Assembly: GCA_018241995.1 (NCBI GenBank)
Contig: JAFECT010000008.1
Location: forward strand, 111,934 to 175,933
Direction: 5' to 3'
Source: Pseudomonadota bacterium
GTDB taxonomy: Bacteria; Pseudomonadota; Alphaproteobacteria; Caulobacterales; Caulobacteraceae
DNA: 64,000 bases
Numbering within the stretch: position 1 is the first letter of the stretch; the number at the start of each line of letters is the position of its first letter. A program made the translations under genes and the position numbers. Below are positions 17,588-25,378 of this stretch, piece by piece. Below the pieces are notes generated by a model. The model saw only the letters and a program-made list of their open reading frames with translations, was not told the origin of the DNA and ran no database searches.

Positions 17588-18691
17588 TTGGGGTACGTTC
17601 TAAGCGAGCATCCGCGGGAAAGTCGCTTGGCCAGGGGCGCCGAACGAGCCTTCGTCACGGACGCCGGCCTGCAGAGGCTGCGCTCGGCGTTCAAGGCGGT
17701 GTGGTGGACCACCACCGGCGTGGCCGCGCGCGGCGTGGCGGACCCCGAACGCAGCCGCGCCTTCCAGTTCGAGACCCCGCCGCCGCCCAGAGGCGCCCAG
17801 CGCCACGGATGGATGGAGGCCTTCCGCAAGGACATCGAGGACGTGGGCGCGGGCCTCTATCCGGCGTCGGAGCCCCTGTTCGCCGATCCGGTGGAGGCGC
17901 TGCGCGCCGTCAGCGACTTCCTGAGGGACGCGCGCGAGGTCGAGGCGCGCCGGCGCCGCAACGGCGGGGTCGAGGCGCGGGCGGAGGAGGGGGCCGATGT
18001 CTATCCCGCCTACTATCGCCAGAACTTCCACTATCAGAGCGGCGGCTGGTTCACCCGCGACAGCGCCAGGCGCTACGAGCCGCAGGTGGAGGCGCTGTTC
18101 TCCGGTACGGCCGGGGCGATGCGCCGGCGGGCCCTGTCGCTGCTGGCCAGGGCTTGGCGCTCCAGGGACCAGCGCGGCCTGAAGGTGGTCGACCTGGCCT
18201 GCGGCTCCGGCGCCTTCCTGCGCGACCTGAAGGGCGCCTTCCCGCGCGCCACGGTCATGGGGCTCGACCTGTCGCCGGCTTACACGCTGGAGGCCAAGGC
18301 CATGGCCGAGGCCCCGGTGATCCAGGCCAATATCGAACGCCTGCCCTTCGCCGACGCCAGCCTGGACGGCGCCACCTGCGTCTATCTGTTCCATGAACTG
18401 CCGCCGCGGCTGAGGCCCGAGATCGCCGCCGAGATCGCCCGGGTGCTGAAACCGGGCGGGGTGCTGGCGCTGGCGGACTCGGTGCAGCCCGCGGATCAAC
18501 CGGACCTGGCGCGCCTGCTGGAAGCCTTCCCGGCCTTCTTCCACGAGCCCTACTACGAAAGCTGGTGCCGCGAGGACGTGCCCGGCCTGTTCGGGTTGGC
18601 GGGGCTGGAGCTGGTGGAAACGGACGTGGCGTTCCTGACCAAGGCGTGGCTGTTCAGGAAGCGCGAGGTGAAGAGGAGTGGCGCTTCTTAA
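17588..18691 (+). CDS. class I SAM-dependent methyltransferase
   Basis: The protein has about 367 residues if started at TTG 17588. Its C-terminal half is a classical Rossmann methyltransferase: VVDLACGSGAFLRDLKG (motif I), GLDLSPAY, LPFADASLDGATCVYLFHELP and LKPGGVLALADS. The N-terminal 130 residues are not recognised; YRQNFHYQSGGWFTRDSARRYE may be a substrate-recognition segment. The start is unclear: TTG at 17588 or 17627 would both follow the upstream gene closely, and neither has a good ribosome-binding site. The substrate is unknown; the domain call is firm. Confidence 0.8.
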   Translation: MGYVLSEHPRESRLARGAERAFVTDAGLQRLRSAFKAVWWTTTGVAARGVADPERSRAFQFETPPPPRGAQRHGWMEAFRKDIEDVGAGLYPASEPLFADPVEALRAVSDFLRDAREVEARRRRNGGVEARAEEGADVYPAYYRQNFHYQSGGWFTRDSARRYEPQVEALFSGTAGAMRRRALSLLARAWRSRDQRGLKVVDLACGSGAFLRDLKGAFPRATVMGLDLSPAYTLEAKAMAEAPVIQANIERLPFADASLDGATCVYLFHELPPRLRPEIAAEIARVLKPGGVLALADSVQPADQPDLARLLEAFPAFFHEPYYESWCREDVPGLFGLAGLELVETDVAFLTKAWLFRKREVKRSGAS

Positions 18692-18702
18692 CCCTCGGAC
18701 CA

Positions 18703-18749
18703 CCTTCTCCCCTTGTGGGAGAAGGTGCCCGAAGGGCGGATGAGGGGTC
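18703..18749 (+). repeat. left 47-bp inverted repeat flanking the DUF559 gene
   Basis: This is a perfect 47-bp match, inverted, to 19105-19151. It contains two internal hairpins: CCTTCTCCC...GGGAGAAGG and GCCC-GAA-GGGC. It starts 11 bp after the stop of the methyltransferase gene. Confidence 0.95.
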
Positions 18750-18752
18750 TCG

Positions 18753-19100
18753 CTACCCTCTGCCGACTTCGCGCAGGATCGCGTCCAGCACGCGCTGCGG
18801 CTCATCCAGGATCATCTGGTTCTTGAAGCGCAGCACCTTAAACTTCTGCTCGTAGATGAAGAACGCATCGCGCGCCGCGTCATACTCCGCGTCGTAGTGC
18901 GAGGCGCCGTCCGCTTCCACGATCAGCCTTGGCGAGAAGCAGAGAAAGTCAGCGATGTAGGGCGAGATGGAAACCTGCCGCCGGAATTTCAGGCCGTTCA
19001 GTCGCCGATCCCGCAGCAGCTTCCACAAGCGTTTCTCCGGCAATGTGGGCTCGCGACGCATCTGGTTCGCGCGAGCTTGGAGGACCTTCCGGTCCGGCAT
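18753..19100 (-). CDS. DUF559 (Vsr-like endonuclease fold) protein
   Basis: The 115-residue protein matches the DUF559 family, which shares the PD-(D/E)XK-like fold of Vsr and related endonucleases. Characteristic parts are RREPTLPEKRLWKLLRDRRLNGLKFRRQ (in two blocks), ISPYIADFLCFSPRLIVEADG and YDAARDAFF. The FxxxxxLIVExDG segment carries the acidic catalytic residues. The ATG at 19100 gives the usual family start MPDRK-; a longer frame merely translates the repeat. The gene fills almost all the space between the two 47-bp repeats. Its biological role is not established. Confidence 0.85.
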   Translation of the reverse strand: MPDRKVLQARANQMRREPTLPEKRLWKLLRDRRLNGLKFRRQVSISPYIADFLCFSPRLIVEADGASHYDAEYDAARDAFFIYEQKFKVLRFKNQMILDEPQRVLDAILREVGRG

Positions 19101-19104
19101 GTGC

Positions 19105-19151
19105 GACCCCTCATCCGCCCTTCGGGCACCTTCTCCCACAAGGGGAGAAGG
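19105..19151 (-). repeat. right 47-bp inverted repeat flanking the DUF559 gene
   Basis: It is the exact reverse complement of 18703-18749. It begins 4 bp upstream of the DUF559 start codon and ends 9 bp before the stop codon of the radical SAM gene. Confidence 0.95.
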
Positions 19152-19160
19152 GCTCTGCGA

Positions 19161-20234
19161 TTAGAAAAGACTCAACTGATCCCCAGCCCGCGGCGGAACC
19201 CGGAACTGCGTCAGGTCCACGCCCTCGCGCTCTCGGTTCAGCCCATACCGCCGGCAGGCCGCGTGGAAGCGCGTGTTGAGCAGCTCCGCGACCGGCCCCG
19301 TCCCCACCATCCGCGATCCCCACTGCGCGTCGTAGTCCTGCCCGCCGCGGGTCTGGCGGATCAGGGACATCACCTTGGCCGCACGGTCCGGGTGGCTTTC
19401 GTGCAGCCACTCCTTGAACAGGTCCTTGATCTCAAGGGGCAGGCGCAAGGTCACGTACATGGCGCCGACGGCGCCGGCCTCGGCGGCGCGTTCCAGCACC
19501 GCCTCCATCTCGTGGTCGTTCAGGCCGGGGATGACGGGGGCGAAGCCGACAGTGGTGGGGACGCCTGCCTCGGTCAGCCGGCGGATCGCCTCCAGCCGCT
19601 TCTCCGGCGTGGCGGCGCGGGGCTCCATGGTGCGCGCCAGTTTGCGGTCCAGCGAGGTGATGGAGATGCAGGCGCCGGCCAGCTTCCTGGCCGCCATCCG
19701 GCCCAGGATGTCGGCGTCGCGCACGATCAGGGCGGACTTGGTGATGATCGACAGGGGATGGTTGAAACAGTCCAGCACCTCCAGCACCTGGCGGGTGATG
19801 CGGAGCTTGCGCTCGGCCGGTTGGTAGGGGTCGGTGTTGCCGCCAATGTGGATGCGCTCGGGCGTGTAGCTCTTCTTGGACAGCTCCTTTTCCAGGAGCT
19901 TGGCGGCCTCGGGCTTGAAGAACAGCTTGGATTCGAAATCGAGCCCCGGCGACAGGCCGACATAGGCGTGGGCCGGGCGGGCGTAACAGTAGATGCAGCC
20001 GTGTTCGCAGCCGCGATAGGGATTGATCGAGCGGTCGAAGCCGATGTCGGGGCTGTCGTTGCGGCTGAGGATGGTCCTGGCCTTCTCAGGCATCAGCACC
20101 GTGGTCAGCTGCTGCGGCGCAGGGTCCTCCAGCGTCCAGCCGTCGTCGAAGACCTCGCGGCGGTCGGTTTCATAGCGGCCCGAGGCGTTGGAAACCGCGC
20201 CTCGCCCGCGGATGGGTAGGGTCGCCGGCGGCAT
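19161..20234 (-). CDS. PA0069-family radical SAM protein (spore-photoproduct-lyase-like)
   Basis: The 357-residue protein contains the radical SAM cluster motif in INPYRGCEHGCIYCYARP (three Cys in CxxxCxxC spacing). Conserved segments of the PA0069 group follow, such as IHIGGNTDPYQPAE and CISITSLD. These proteins are related to spore photoproduct lyase and are often listed as DNA photolyase-like, but no activity is established. The last five residues are QLSLF, which match the bacterial sliding-clamp binding consensus QL(S/D)LF. The gene is read toward the DUF559 cassette. Confidence 0.85.
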   Translation of the reverse strand: MPPATLPIRGRGAVSNASGRYETDRREVFDDGWTLEDPAPQQLTTVLMPEKARTILSRNDSPDIGFDRSINPYRGCEHGCIYCYARPAHAYVGLSPGLDFESKLFFKPEAAKLLEKELSKKSYTPERIHIGGNTDPYQPAERKLRITRQVLEVLDCFNHPLSIITKSALIVRDADILGRMAARKLAGACISITSLDRKLARTMEPRAATPEKRLEAIRRLTEAGVPTTVGFAPVIPGLNDHEMEAVLERAAEAGAVGAMYVTLRLPLEIKDLFKEWLHESHPDRAAKVMSLIRQTRGGQDYDAQWGSRMVGTGPVAELLNTRFHAACRRYGLNREREGVDLTQFRVPPRAGDQLSLF

Positions 20235-20283
20235 GGACGCAATCTAGCCGTCGGCGAGAACAAAACAAGAACTATCGCCTCCG

Positions 20284-22602
20284 TCAGGCCGCGACGACCG
20301 GCCGAGGCGGCGGGGGCGTCGCGCCCCCGGCCTGCTTGGCGCGCGCCGCCACGTCCTGGGCGTAGGCTTCGGCGTCGGCCAGGGTCTTGATGCCGGCCAG
20401 CTTCGCCTGCACCGCCGCCACCGCCGCCGGGCCGCCGCCGGAGAGCTCGATGTCGGTCTTGCCGACGATCTGCACGAAGCCCTGCAGGTTGCCCTTGTCG
20501 GGCAGGGGCTGGGTCGATAGGTCGGCCGCCGGGGCCGATGCGGCGACGGCCGCAGTGCTCGCAGGATTGTTGAGCGTCGTCGGGCAGTCGGTGCGCGGCG
20601 TCGTCAGGGACAGCAAGCCCAGCACGTCGTTCGCGCCGGTGTCGCGCTGCGTCATGGGGGTGACGCCGAACAGCTTCTGTAGCGTGGCCGAGACCGCGGC
20701 GTGGTCATAGAGGGTGTGGTCGACCGTGCCGGCCGGGACCAGGGGCGAAACCACCACGGCCGGCACGCGCACGCCATAGCGGTCGAACAGGAAGCCGCCG
20801 GAGTTGATCGACGCGTCCTGGGGGCTGCCATCGTTCGGTGGCGTGGCCGGACCGGGCGAAACGCTGTCGTAGAAGCCGCCGTGCTCATCGTAAGTGATGA
20901 TCAGCAGGCTGCGGTTCCAGACCGGCGAATTGCGGATGGCCTCATAGACCATCTTGATCAGGGCCTCGCCGCTGACGACCGTGTCCATGGGATGCTGGGA
21001 GGAGCCGCCGACATAGGAGCCGCCCGACGTGTCTCCGTAGTTTGGCTCGATGAAGGTGTAGGCGTAGGGATAGGGGCCCTGCAGGTCGGTCGCCAAGGTC
21101 CCGATGCTGTTGGTGTTGACCCCCCAGGTGATGCCCGACAGCGCCGCCACCTGCGGCACGCTGCCCAGCAGCGGTCCGTTCTCGTCCTCGTAGATGCGCC
21201 ATTGCATGCCGGCGTCGGCCAGCTTGTCGTAGATCGACTTGCCGCTGGGATAGACGAAGCCGCCGCCGTGCGTTCCTTCCCAGACGCCGATCTGGGTCGC
21301 GCCGGGCGAATCCGCCCAGCCGCCGGACGAGGCGCCGTGCACGAAGAAGCGGTTCGGCCAGGTCGGCCCGGGGATCGAGGAGTGCCACTGGTCGCAGATC
21401 GCGAAGGTGGTGGCGAGCTGGTAGATCACCGGTAGCTGCGTCGGCGTGTCGAAGCACTGCATGATGTCGCCGTATTCGGACGGCGTCGGCAGGTTCGGAT
21501 TGTTCGAGGTGATCTCGGTCGTGGTGGTGGCGTAGTTGGCCACGAAGCCGCTGTTGTCGAGATCGTTGCTGTAGGGGGTCCAGGGCGTGTGGGTGGCGCC
21601 CTGGCCGCACAGCTGCTCGACCACGTCGGCGAACTCGTGTCCCGGGTCGGTGGGCATGGAGTCCGGCGCCGAGGAGCCCACCGGATAGGGCGTGCCGCTA
21701 TAGCTGTTGCTGTCCGCCGTGGTAGCCGCGGTGATCCCCTGGATGCCGGAGAAGGCGAAGATGTTGTCGAACGAGTGGTTCTCCAGCATCAGCACGAAGA
21801 CATTGTCGACAAGGGTGTAGGGACCGGTCTTGTTCATGCCTGTCGAGGTTCCGCCCGACGGCATGGAGATCGTGAAGGTCGAGGTGTCGACCGAGAACGG
21901 CAGGTTCTGGCCGGCATCGGCCGATTGCAGCTGGCACTCCTTCCAGTCGGCGAAGACGATGGAGCCGCTGCTCTGGTAGACGCCGGCAGAGGGTCCCTCG
22001 ACCACCGCCAGCTTGATCGCCCAGTAGTCGAGCACCTCCGCGACGATGATGCCCAGCCGGAAGTAGACGGTCAGGGGGCCGGCCTGCTGGCCGGGCTGGA
22101 CGAACCAGGTCCCGCTCTGGGTGCCGTCGGTCGAGTTGTTGTGGAAGAGGGTGATGTAGGCGGGGCTGTCGGTGGAGTTGGTCACGTAGACCTGGGCGGA
22201 CGAGCGGACCACCGGGTTCATGGGCGTCGAGGTCGGCTTCGAGACGGTGCCGATGTAGAATTCGGTCGTGCTGACCCAGAACTGCAGGTTTTGGCCCGCA
22301 TCCGGCGACTGCAGCTGGCATTCCTTCCAGTCGCTGTATTCCAGCACGCCGCTGCTCTCGTAGAGGCCCGGCGTCGATCCGCCCTCGACCAGGATCTCGC
22401 AGGCCCAATAGTCCAGCACCGTCCATGAGCCGAAGCCGGTGTCGAAGTGCACGGTCAGGGGATTGGGACAGGTCTGGCCGGCCGCCAGCGTCCAGGTCTG
22501 GGTCTCGGTGCCGTAGCTGGAATTGTTGTGCCACAAGGTGACCGTGGCGGTCCCGTCGGTGCGGTTCTGGATATAGACCTGGGCCGTCTGGGGCGTGGAC
22601 AC
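20284..22602 (-). CDS. phospholipase C/acid phosphatase-type phosphoesterase with duplicated N-terminal domain
   Basis: The 772-residue protein has two similar N-terminal repeats. Compare QVYIQNRTDGTATVTLWHNN (about residues 8-27) with QVYVTNSTDSPAYITLFHNN (about residues 136-155); each repeat also contains DWKECQLQS and DAGQNL. A phosphoesterase domain of the bacterial phospholipase C family follows, with VFVLMLENHSFDNIF at about residue 270 and later ITYDEHGGFYD and PLVPAGTVDHTLYDHAA. No signal peptide is seen, unusual for this family. The C-terminal tail is Ala/Pro-rich. The repeats are probably beta-sandwich modules for substrate or surface binding, by inference. Confidence 0.8.
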   Translation of the reverse strand: MSTPQTAQVYIQNRTDGTATVTLWHNNSSYGTETQTWTLAAGQTCPNPLTVHFDTGFGSWTVLDYWACEILVEGGSTPGLYESSGVLEYSDWKECQLQSPDAGQNLQFWVSTTEFYIGTVSKPTSTPMNPVVRSSAQVYVTNSTDSPAYITLFHNNSTDGTQSGTWFVQPGQQAGPLTVYFRLGIIVAEVLDYWAIKLAVVEGPSAGVYQSSGSIVFADWKECQLQSADAGQNLPFSVDTSTFTISMPSGGTSTGMNKTGPYTLVDNVFVLMLENHSFDNIFAFSGIQGITAATTADSNSYSGTPYPVGSSAPDSMPTDPGHEFADVVEQLCGQGATHTPWTPYSNDLDNSGFVANYATTTTEITSNNPNLPTPSEYGDIMQCFDTPTQLPVIYQLATTFAICDQWHSSIPGPTWPNRFFVHGASSGGWADSPGATQIGVWEGTHGGGFVYPSGKSIYDKLADAGMQWRIYEDENGPLLGSVPQVAALSGITWGVNTNSIGTLATDLQGPYPYAYTFIEPNYGDTSGGSYVGGSSQHPMDTVVSGEALIKMVYEAIRNSPVWNRSLLIITYDEHGGFYDSVSPGPATPPNDGSPQDASINSGGFLFDRYGVRVPAVVVSPLVPAGTVDHTLYDHAAVSATLQKLFGVTPMTQRDTGANDVLGLLSLTTPRTDCPTTLNNPASTAAVAASAPAADLSTQPLPDKGNLQGFVQIVGKTDIELSGGGPAAVAAVQAKLAGIKTLADAEAYAQDVAARAKQAGGATPPPPRPVVAA

Positions 22603-22736
22603 GGGGCTGCCTCCTGGATAGGGCGGACAGCCGGCGCGGGCGTCCTGTTGTCACCTGGGGTGGAGCGACAAGCTGGATCGCCAAAAAGTAGATGTCAACG
22701 GGGGCTCGCTTTCGAAGCGTGTCCGCACATGAATGT

Positions 22737-22752
22737 GCAACAAAATGGTTGC
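22737..22752 (+). promoter_or_regulatory. operator candidate 1 of the AHSA1-ArsR operon
   Basis: The 16-bp inverted repeat GCAACAAAATGGTTGC has the same half-sites (GCAAC and GGTTGC) and length as the element at 22782-22797. The two are exactly 45 bp apart, start to start, in the leader of the operon. It is probably bound by the ArsR-type regulator encoded downstream. Confidence 0.55.
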
Positions 22753-22781
22753 GATACTGCCTGACGCGTGCGATGACACTC

Positions 22782-22797
22782 GCAACCAGGAGGTTGC
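22782..22797 (+). promoter_or_regulatory. operator candidate 2, overlapping the Shine-Dalgarno
   Basis: GCAACCAGGAGGTTGC is a perfect 6-4-6 palindrome whose centre contains AGGAGG, the ribosome-binding site of the AHSA1 gene (ATG at 22802). As DNA it may be a repressor site; as RNA it could also fold and mask the Shine-Dalgarno. Confidence 0.55.
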
Positions 22798-22801
22798 TGA
22801 T

Positions 22802-23260
22802 ATGAACGACCGTATCGAGAAGACCATCGAGCTCAACGCCCCGATCGAGCGCGTCTGGCGAGCGCTGACGGATCACGAGGAGTTCGGCCAGTGGTTCCGT
22901 GTGAAGCTGGACGCGCCGTTCCAGCCGGGCAGGCCCTCGACCGGACACATGACCTGGCCGGGCTACGAGCACATCCGCTGGAACGCCGGCGTGGTGGCGA
23001 TGGACGAGCCCCGGCTGTTCTCCTTCACCTGGCATCCCTACGCCATCGACCAGAGCGTGGACTATTCCGACGAGACCCCGACCCTGGTGGAGTTCCGCCT
23101 TGAGCCGATGGGGCAGGGCACGCGGCTGGTGGTCACCGAGTCCGGCTTCGACAAGGTGCCCGAGCGCCGTCGCGTCGAGGCGTTCCGCATGAACGACAGC
23201 GGCTGGGCGACCCAGGTCAAGAACATCAAGGCGCATGTCGAGGCCCATGCAGACGCTTGA
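22802..23260 (+). CDS. SRPBCC/AHSA1-domain protein
   Basis: The 152-residue protein is an Aha1-C-terminal-like START-fold protein: IEKTIELNAPIERVWRALTD at the start, then EEFGQWFRV, RLFSFTWHP and TRLVVTESGFDKVP. Such proteins are small lipid- or ligand-binding domains without catalytic consensus. They are commonly encoded with an ArsR regulator, as here, where the next gene overlaps by 26 bp. The start is fixed by AGGAGG 8 bp upstream. The ligand is unknown. Confidence 0.85.
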   Translation: MNDRIEKTIELNAPIERVWRALTDHEEFGQWFRVKLDAPFQPGRPSTGHMTWPGYEHIRWNAGVVAMDEPRLFSFTWHPYAIDQSVDYSDETPTLVEFRLEPMGQGTRLVVTESGFDKVPERRRVEAFRMNDSGWATQVKNIKAHVEAHADA

Positions 23261-23585
23261 CGCCTTGGGCGCCGGGGCCGGCCCGGCGCCGATCTTCGCC
23301 GCGCTGGGAGACCGGACGCGCCTGTCGCTACTGGCGCGACTCAGCGACGGGGAGCCGCGCTCGATCGCGGCGCTGTCGGCCGATACCGACCTGACCCGCC
23401 AGGCGGTGACCAAGCACCTGCATGTGCTCGAGGACGTGGGTCTGGTGTCGAGCATCCGCGTGGGGCGCGAGAGCCGCTTCGCCTATCGGCCGGAGCCTTT
23501 GGCGGCGGCGCGGTCCTATCTGGACGAGGTCTCGGCGCGCTGGGACGAGGCCCTGGCGCGGCTCAAGAGCTTTGTTGAAGGCTGA
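23235..23585 (+). CDS. ArsR-family winged-helix regulator
   Basis: The 116-residue protein has the ArsR helix-turn-helix: PIFAALGDRTRLSLLARLSD, then SIAALSADTDLTRQAVTKHLHVLEDVGLV, and the wing SIRVGRESRFAY. No Cys-rich metal-binding motif is present, so it is not a classical metal sensor. It overlaps the AHSA1 gene by 26 bp and is translationally coupled to it. The two palindromes upstream of the operon are plausible autoregulatory targets. The start may also be the ATG at 23247. Confidence 0.88.
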   Translation: MSRPMQTLDALGAGAGPAPIFAALGDRTRLSLLARLSDGEPRSIAALSADTDLTRQAVTKHLHVLEDVGLVSSIRVGRESRFAYRPEPLAAARSYLDEVSARWDEALARLKSFVEG

Positions 23586-23588
23586 GCC

Positions 23589-25316
23589 TTAGGGCTTGCC
23601 GGTCAGCACCGGAACCGGCGCCGAGATGGCGGTCGGCGGCGGCGGCATCTGCTGCCCCGCGGTCGCCACCGTAGCGGGCGCGGGCGCAGTCGGCACGTAC
23701 TGCACCACCGGCCGGTCCAGCGAGGCCTGCGCCGAGCGTTCACCGTTGGCGACGGCGTCGAGCGTCTTGGTGTCCTGGCCCATCAGGCGGCGATAGATCC
23801 AGTAGTTGGCCATGACCTTTTCGACGTAGTCACGAGCCTGCGGGATCGGCACGCTCTCGATGAACAGCAGCGGATCGGCCTCGGGCATCTGCTTGGCGGT
23901 GGAGAACACCGGGGCGGGCCCGCCGTTATAGGCTTCGACCGTGCGCAGGATGTCGCCATTGATCGGCCCCTGGCTCATCAGCCAGTGCACATAGTCCTGG
24001 CCGACGCGCAGGTTGGTGGCCGGGTCGTAGAGCTTTTCCGGGCGGGTGCGGAAGCTCGGGTCGCCCTCGACGATGGCGGCGGTGGAGGGCATCAGCTGCA
24101 TCAGGCCGTAGGCGCCGGCGTAGGAGCGCGCGCGCGGCTCAAAGCGGCTTTCCTGACGGATCAGGGCGTAGACCAGGGCCTTGTCCACGGTGAAACCGCC
24201 GGTGGGCTGCAGGTCCGGCATCGGATAGTCGTTCAGGTCGACCGCCTGCTGGTCGCGACCGCCGACGAACATGCCGTTGATGTCGAGCGCCAGGTTGGTC
24301 CAGTTGCGGCGCGTCTCCGCATCCTTGGCGCCTGACAGGCCCGCGCGCATCTCGATGCCCGCATCGACGCGCTGGCCGACTTCGGCGAGCGCCAGGGCGC
24401 GCTTGGCGCGCGGCTCCGAGGCCAGGAAGCGCTGCATGCCCGGGCTGTCGAGATCGGCGCCGGACGAGGTCTTCACGATAGGCGAGGGCGCGTAGGAGAC
24501 CGGCCCGGTGCGGAACTGCGGCTCCAGGCCCAGCTGGCGCTCGGCGATCTGCCCGTAGAAGGTCTTGGGGAACTGCGCGGCGATGCGCAGGAACGCGAGC
24601 GACTGCTCGGGCGAGCCCTTGGCGATGGCCGAACGCGCGGCCCAGTAGCCGCCGCCGGCGCGCACCCAGCTGTCTTCCGAAAGGTCGAGGGCGACCTGCT
24701 GGAAGCGCTCGAAGGCGCCGTTGTAGTCGTGCAGCCGATAGGCGGCGAGCGCGGCGGTGAACTTGTCGCCGGTCTGGTCGCCCAGCGTGAGCGCCGTGTT
24801 CAGGTCGCCGTTGTTCAGCGCGATGCGCGCGGCCTTGGGCTCCAGCAGCTGGTCATAGGCGATCGGCGTATCGGGGCCGTCGGCGATGGCGGCCGAGGCC
24901 ACCTCGACGCTCGACCAGGTGCGCTGGCCGCTCATCGACGAGGGCGGCAAGGGGTCCGGCGCGCCGTCAGGCTTGCGCTTCTTGGCCAGCTCCCAGACCT
25001 TCTTGGCGACGGGCAGGTCGCCGTACTTGTCGAGCCAGGCGGTGAGTTCTTCGTAGGAGGCCTTGTAGGCCTTGGGGTGGAACAGCTTCTGGAATTCCAC
25101 CATGCCGACCAGGCAACGATCCTTGACCTGGGCGAGCTTCGCCTCGGCGGTCTGGAAATCGCCCTTGCGGACAGCGTCGAAGGCGGCGGCGTAGAGCTGC
25201 GCGTCCCAGGGCGACAGAGCCTGGGAGGAGGCCGCTTCGGCAGGCGCGGACGCCAGGGCCGAAACGCCGATCACGAGTGCGGCGAGCGTGGAGGCCACGC
25301 TGCGTCGAACCTGCAT
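23589..25316 (-). CDS. soluble lytic murein transglycosylase (SLT domain)
   Basis: The 575-residue protein has a signal peptide (ending PAEAAS). A helical, superhelix-like middle follows (ARIALNNGDLNTAL, YRLHDYNGAFERFQQVALD). The C-terminal lysozyme-like domain has ALIRQESRFEPRARSYAGAYGLMQLMPSTA in two blocks, where the Glu of RQESRF is the catalytic acid. It cleaves peptidoglycan glycan strands to give 1,6-anhydro ends, acting in cell-wall turnover. The ATG at 25316 begins the signal peptide and has AAGGGG upstream. It converges with the arsR gene, leaving 3 bp. Confidence 0.92.
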   Translation of the reverse strand: MQVRRSVASTLAALVIGVSALASAPAEAASSQALSPWDAQLYAAAFDAVRKGDFQTAEAKLAQVKDRCLVGMVEFQKLFHPKAYKASYEELTAWLDKYGDLPVAKKVWELAKKRKPDGAPDPLPPSSMSGQRTWSSVEVASAAIADGPDTPIAYDQLLEPKAARIALNNGDLNTALTLGDQTGDKFTAALAAYRLHDYNGAFERFQQVALDLSEDSWVRAGGGYWAARSAIAKGSPEQSLAFLRIAAQFPKTFYGQIAERQLGLEPQFRTGPVSYAPSPIVKTSSGADLDSPGMQRFLASEPRAKRALALAEVGQRVDAGIEMRAGLSGAKDAETRRNWTNLALDINGMFVGGRDQQAVDLNDYPMPDLQPTGGFTVDKALVYALIRQESRFEPRARSYAGAYGLMQLMPSTAAIVEGDPSFRTRPEKLYDPATNLRVGQDYVHWLMSQGPINGDILRTVEAYNGGPAPVFSTAKQMPEADPLLFIESVPIPQARDYVEKVMANYWIYRRLMGQDTKTLDAVANGERSAQASLDRPVVQYVPTAPAPATVATAGQQMPPPPTAISAPVPVLTGKP

Positions 25317-25378
25317 GAGAACCCCTTGCGGTGCGGCGGCCAATCCCGTCCCGGACGACACACCCTAAAGCGACGATG

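Larger units (their letters stand above)
18703..19151 (-). mobile_element. possible 449-bp DUF559 cassette bounded by inverted repeats
   Basis: A single DUF559 nuclease-like gene is enclosed by perfect 47-bp inverted repeats that touch the neighbouring genes on both sides (11 bp and 9 bp away). The arrangement suggests a small inserted unit. No target-site duplication is evident, and no transposase is present, so mobility would be passive or driven in trans. This is inference from layout. Confidence 0.4.

Noticed and set aside
22603..22736. CACAT-GA-ATGTG palindrome near 22727 as a third operator
   Set aside because: The half-sites differ from the GCAAC/GGTTGC pair and the stem is only 5 bp.
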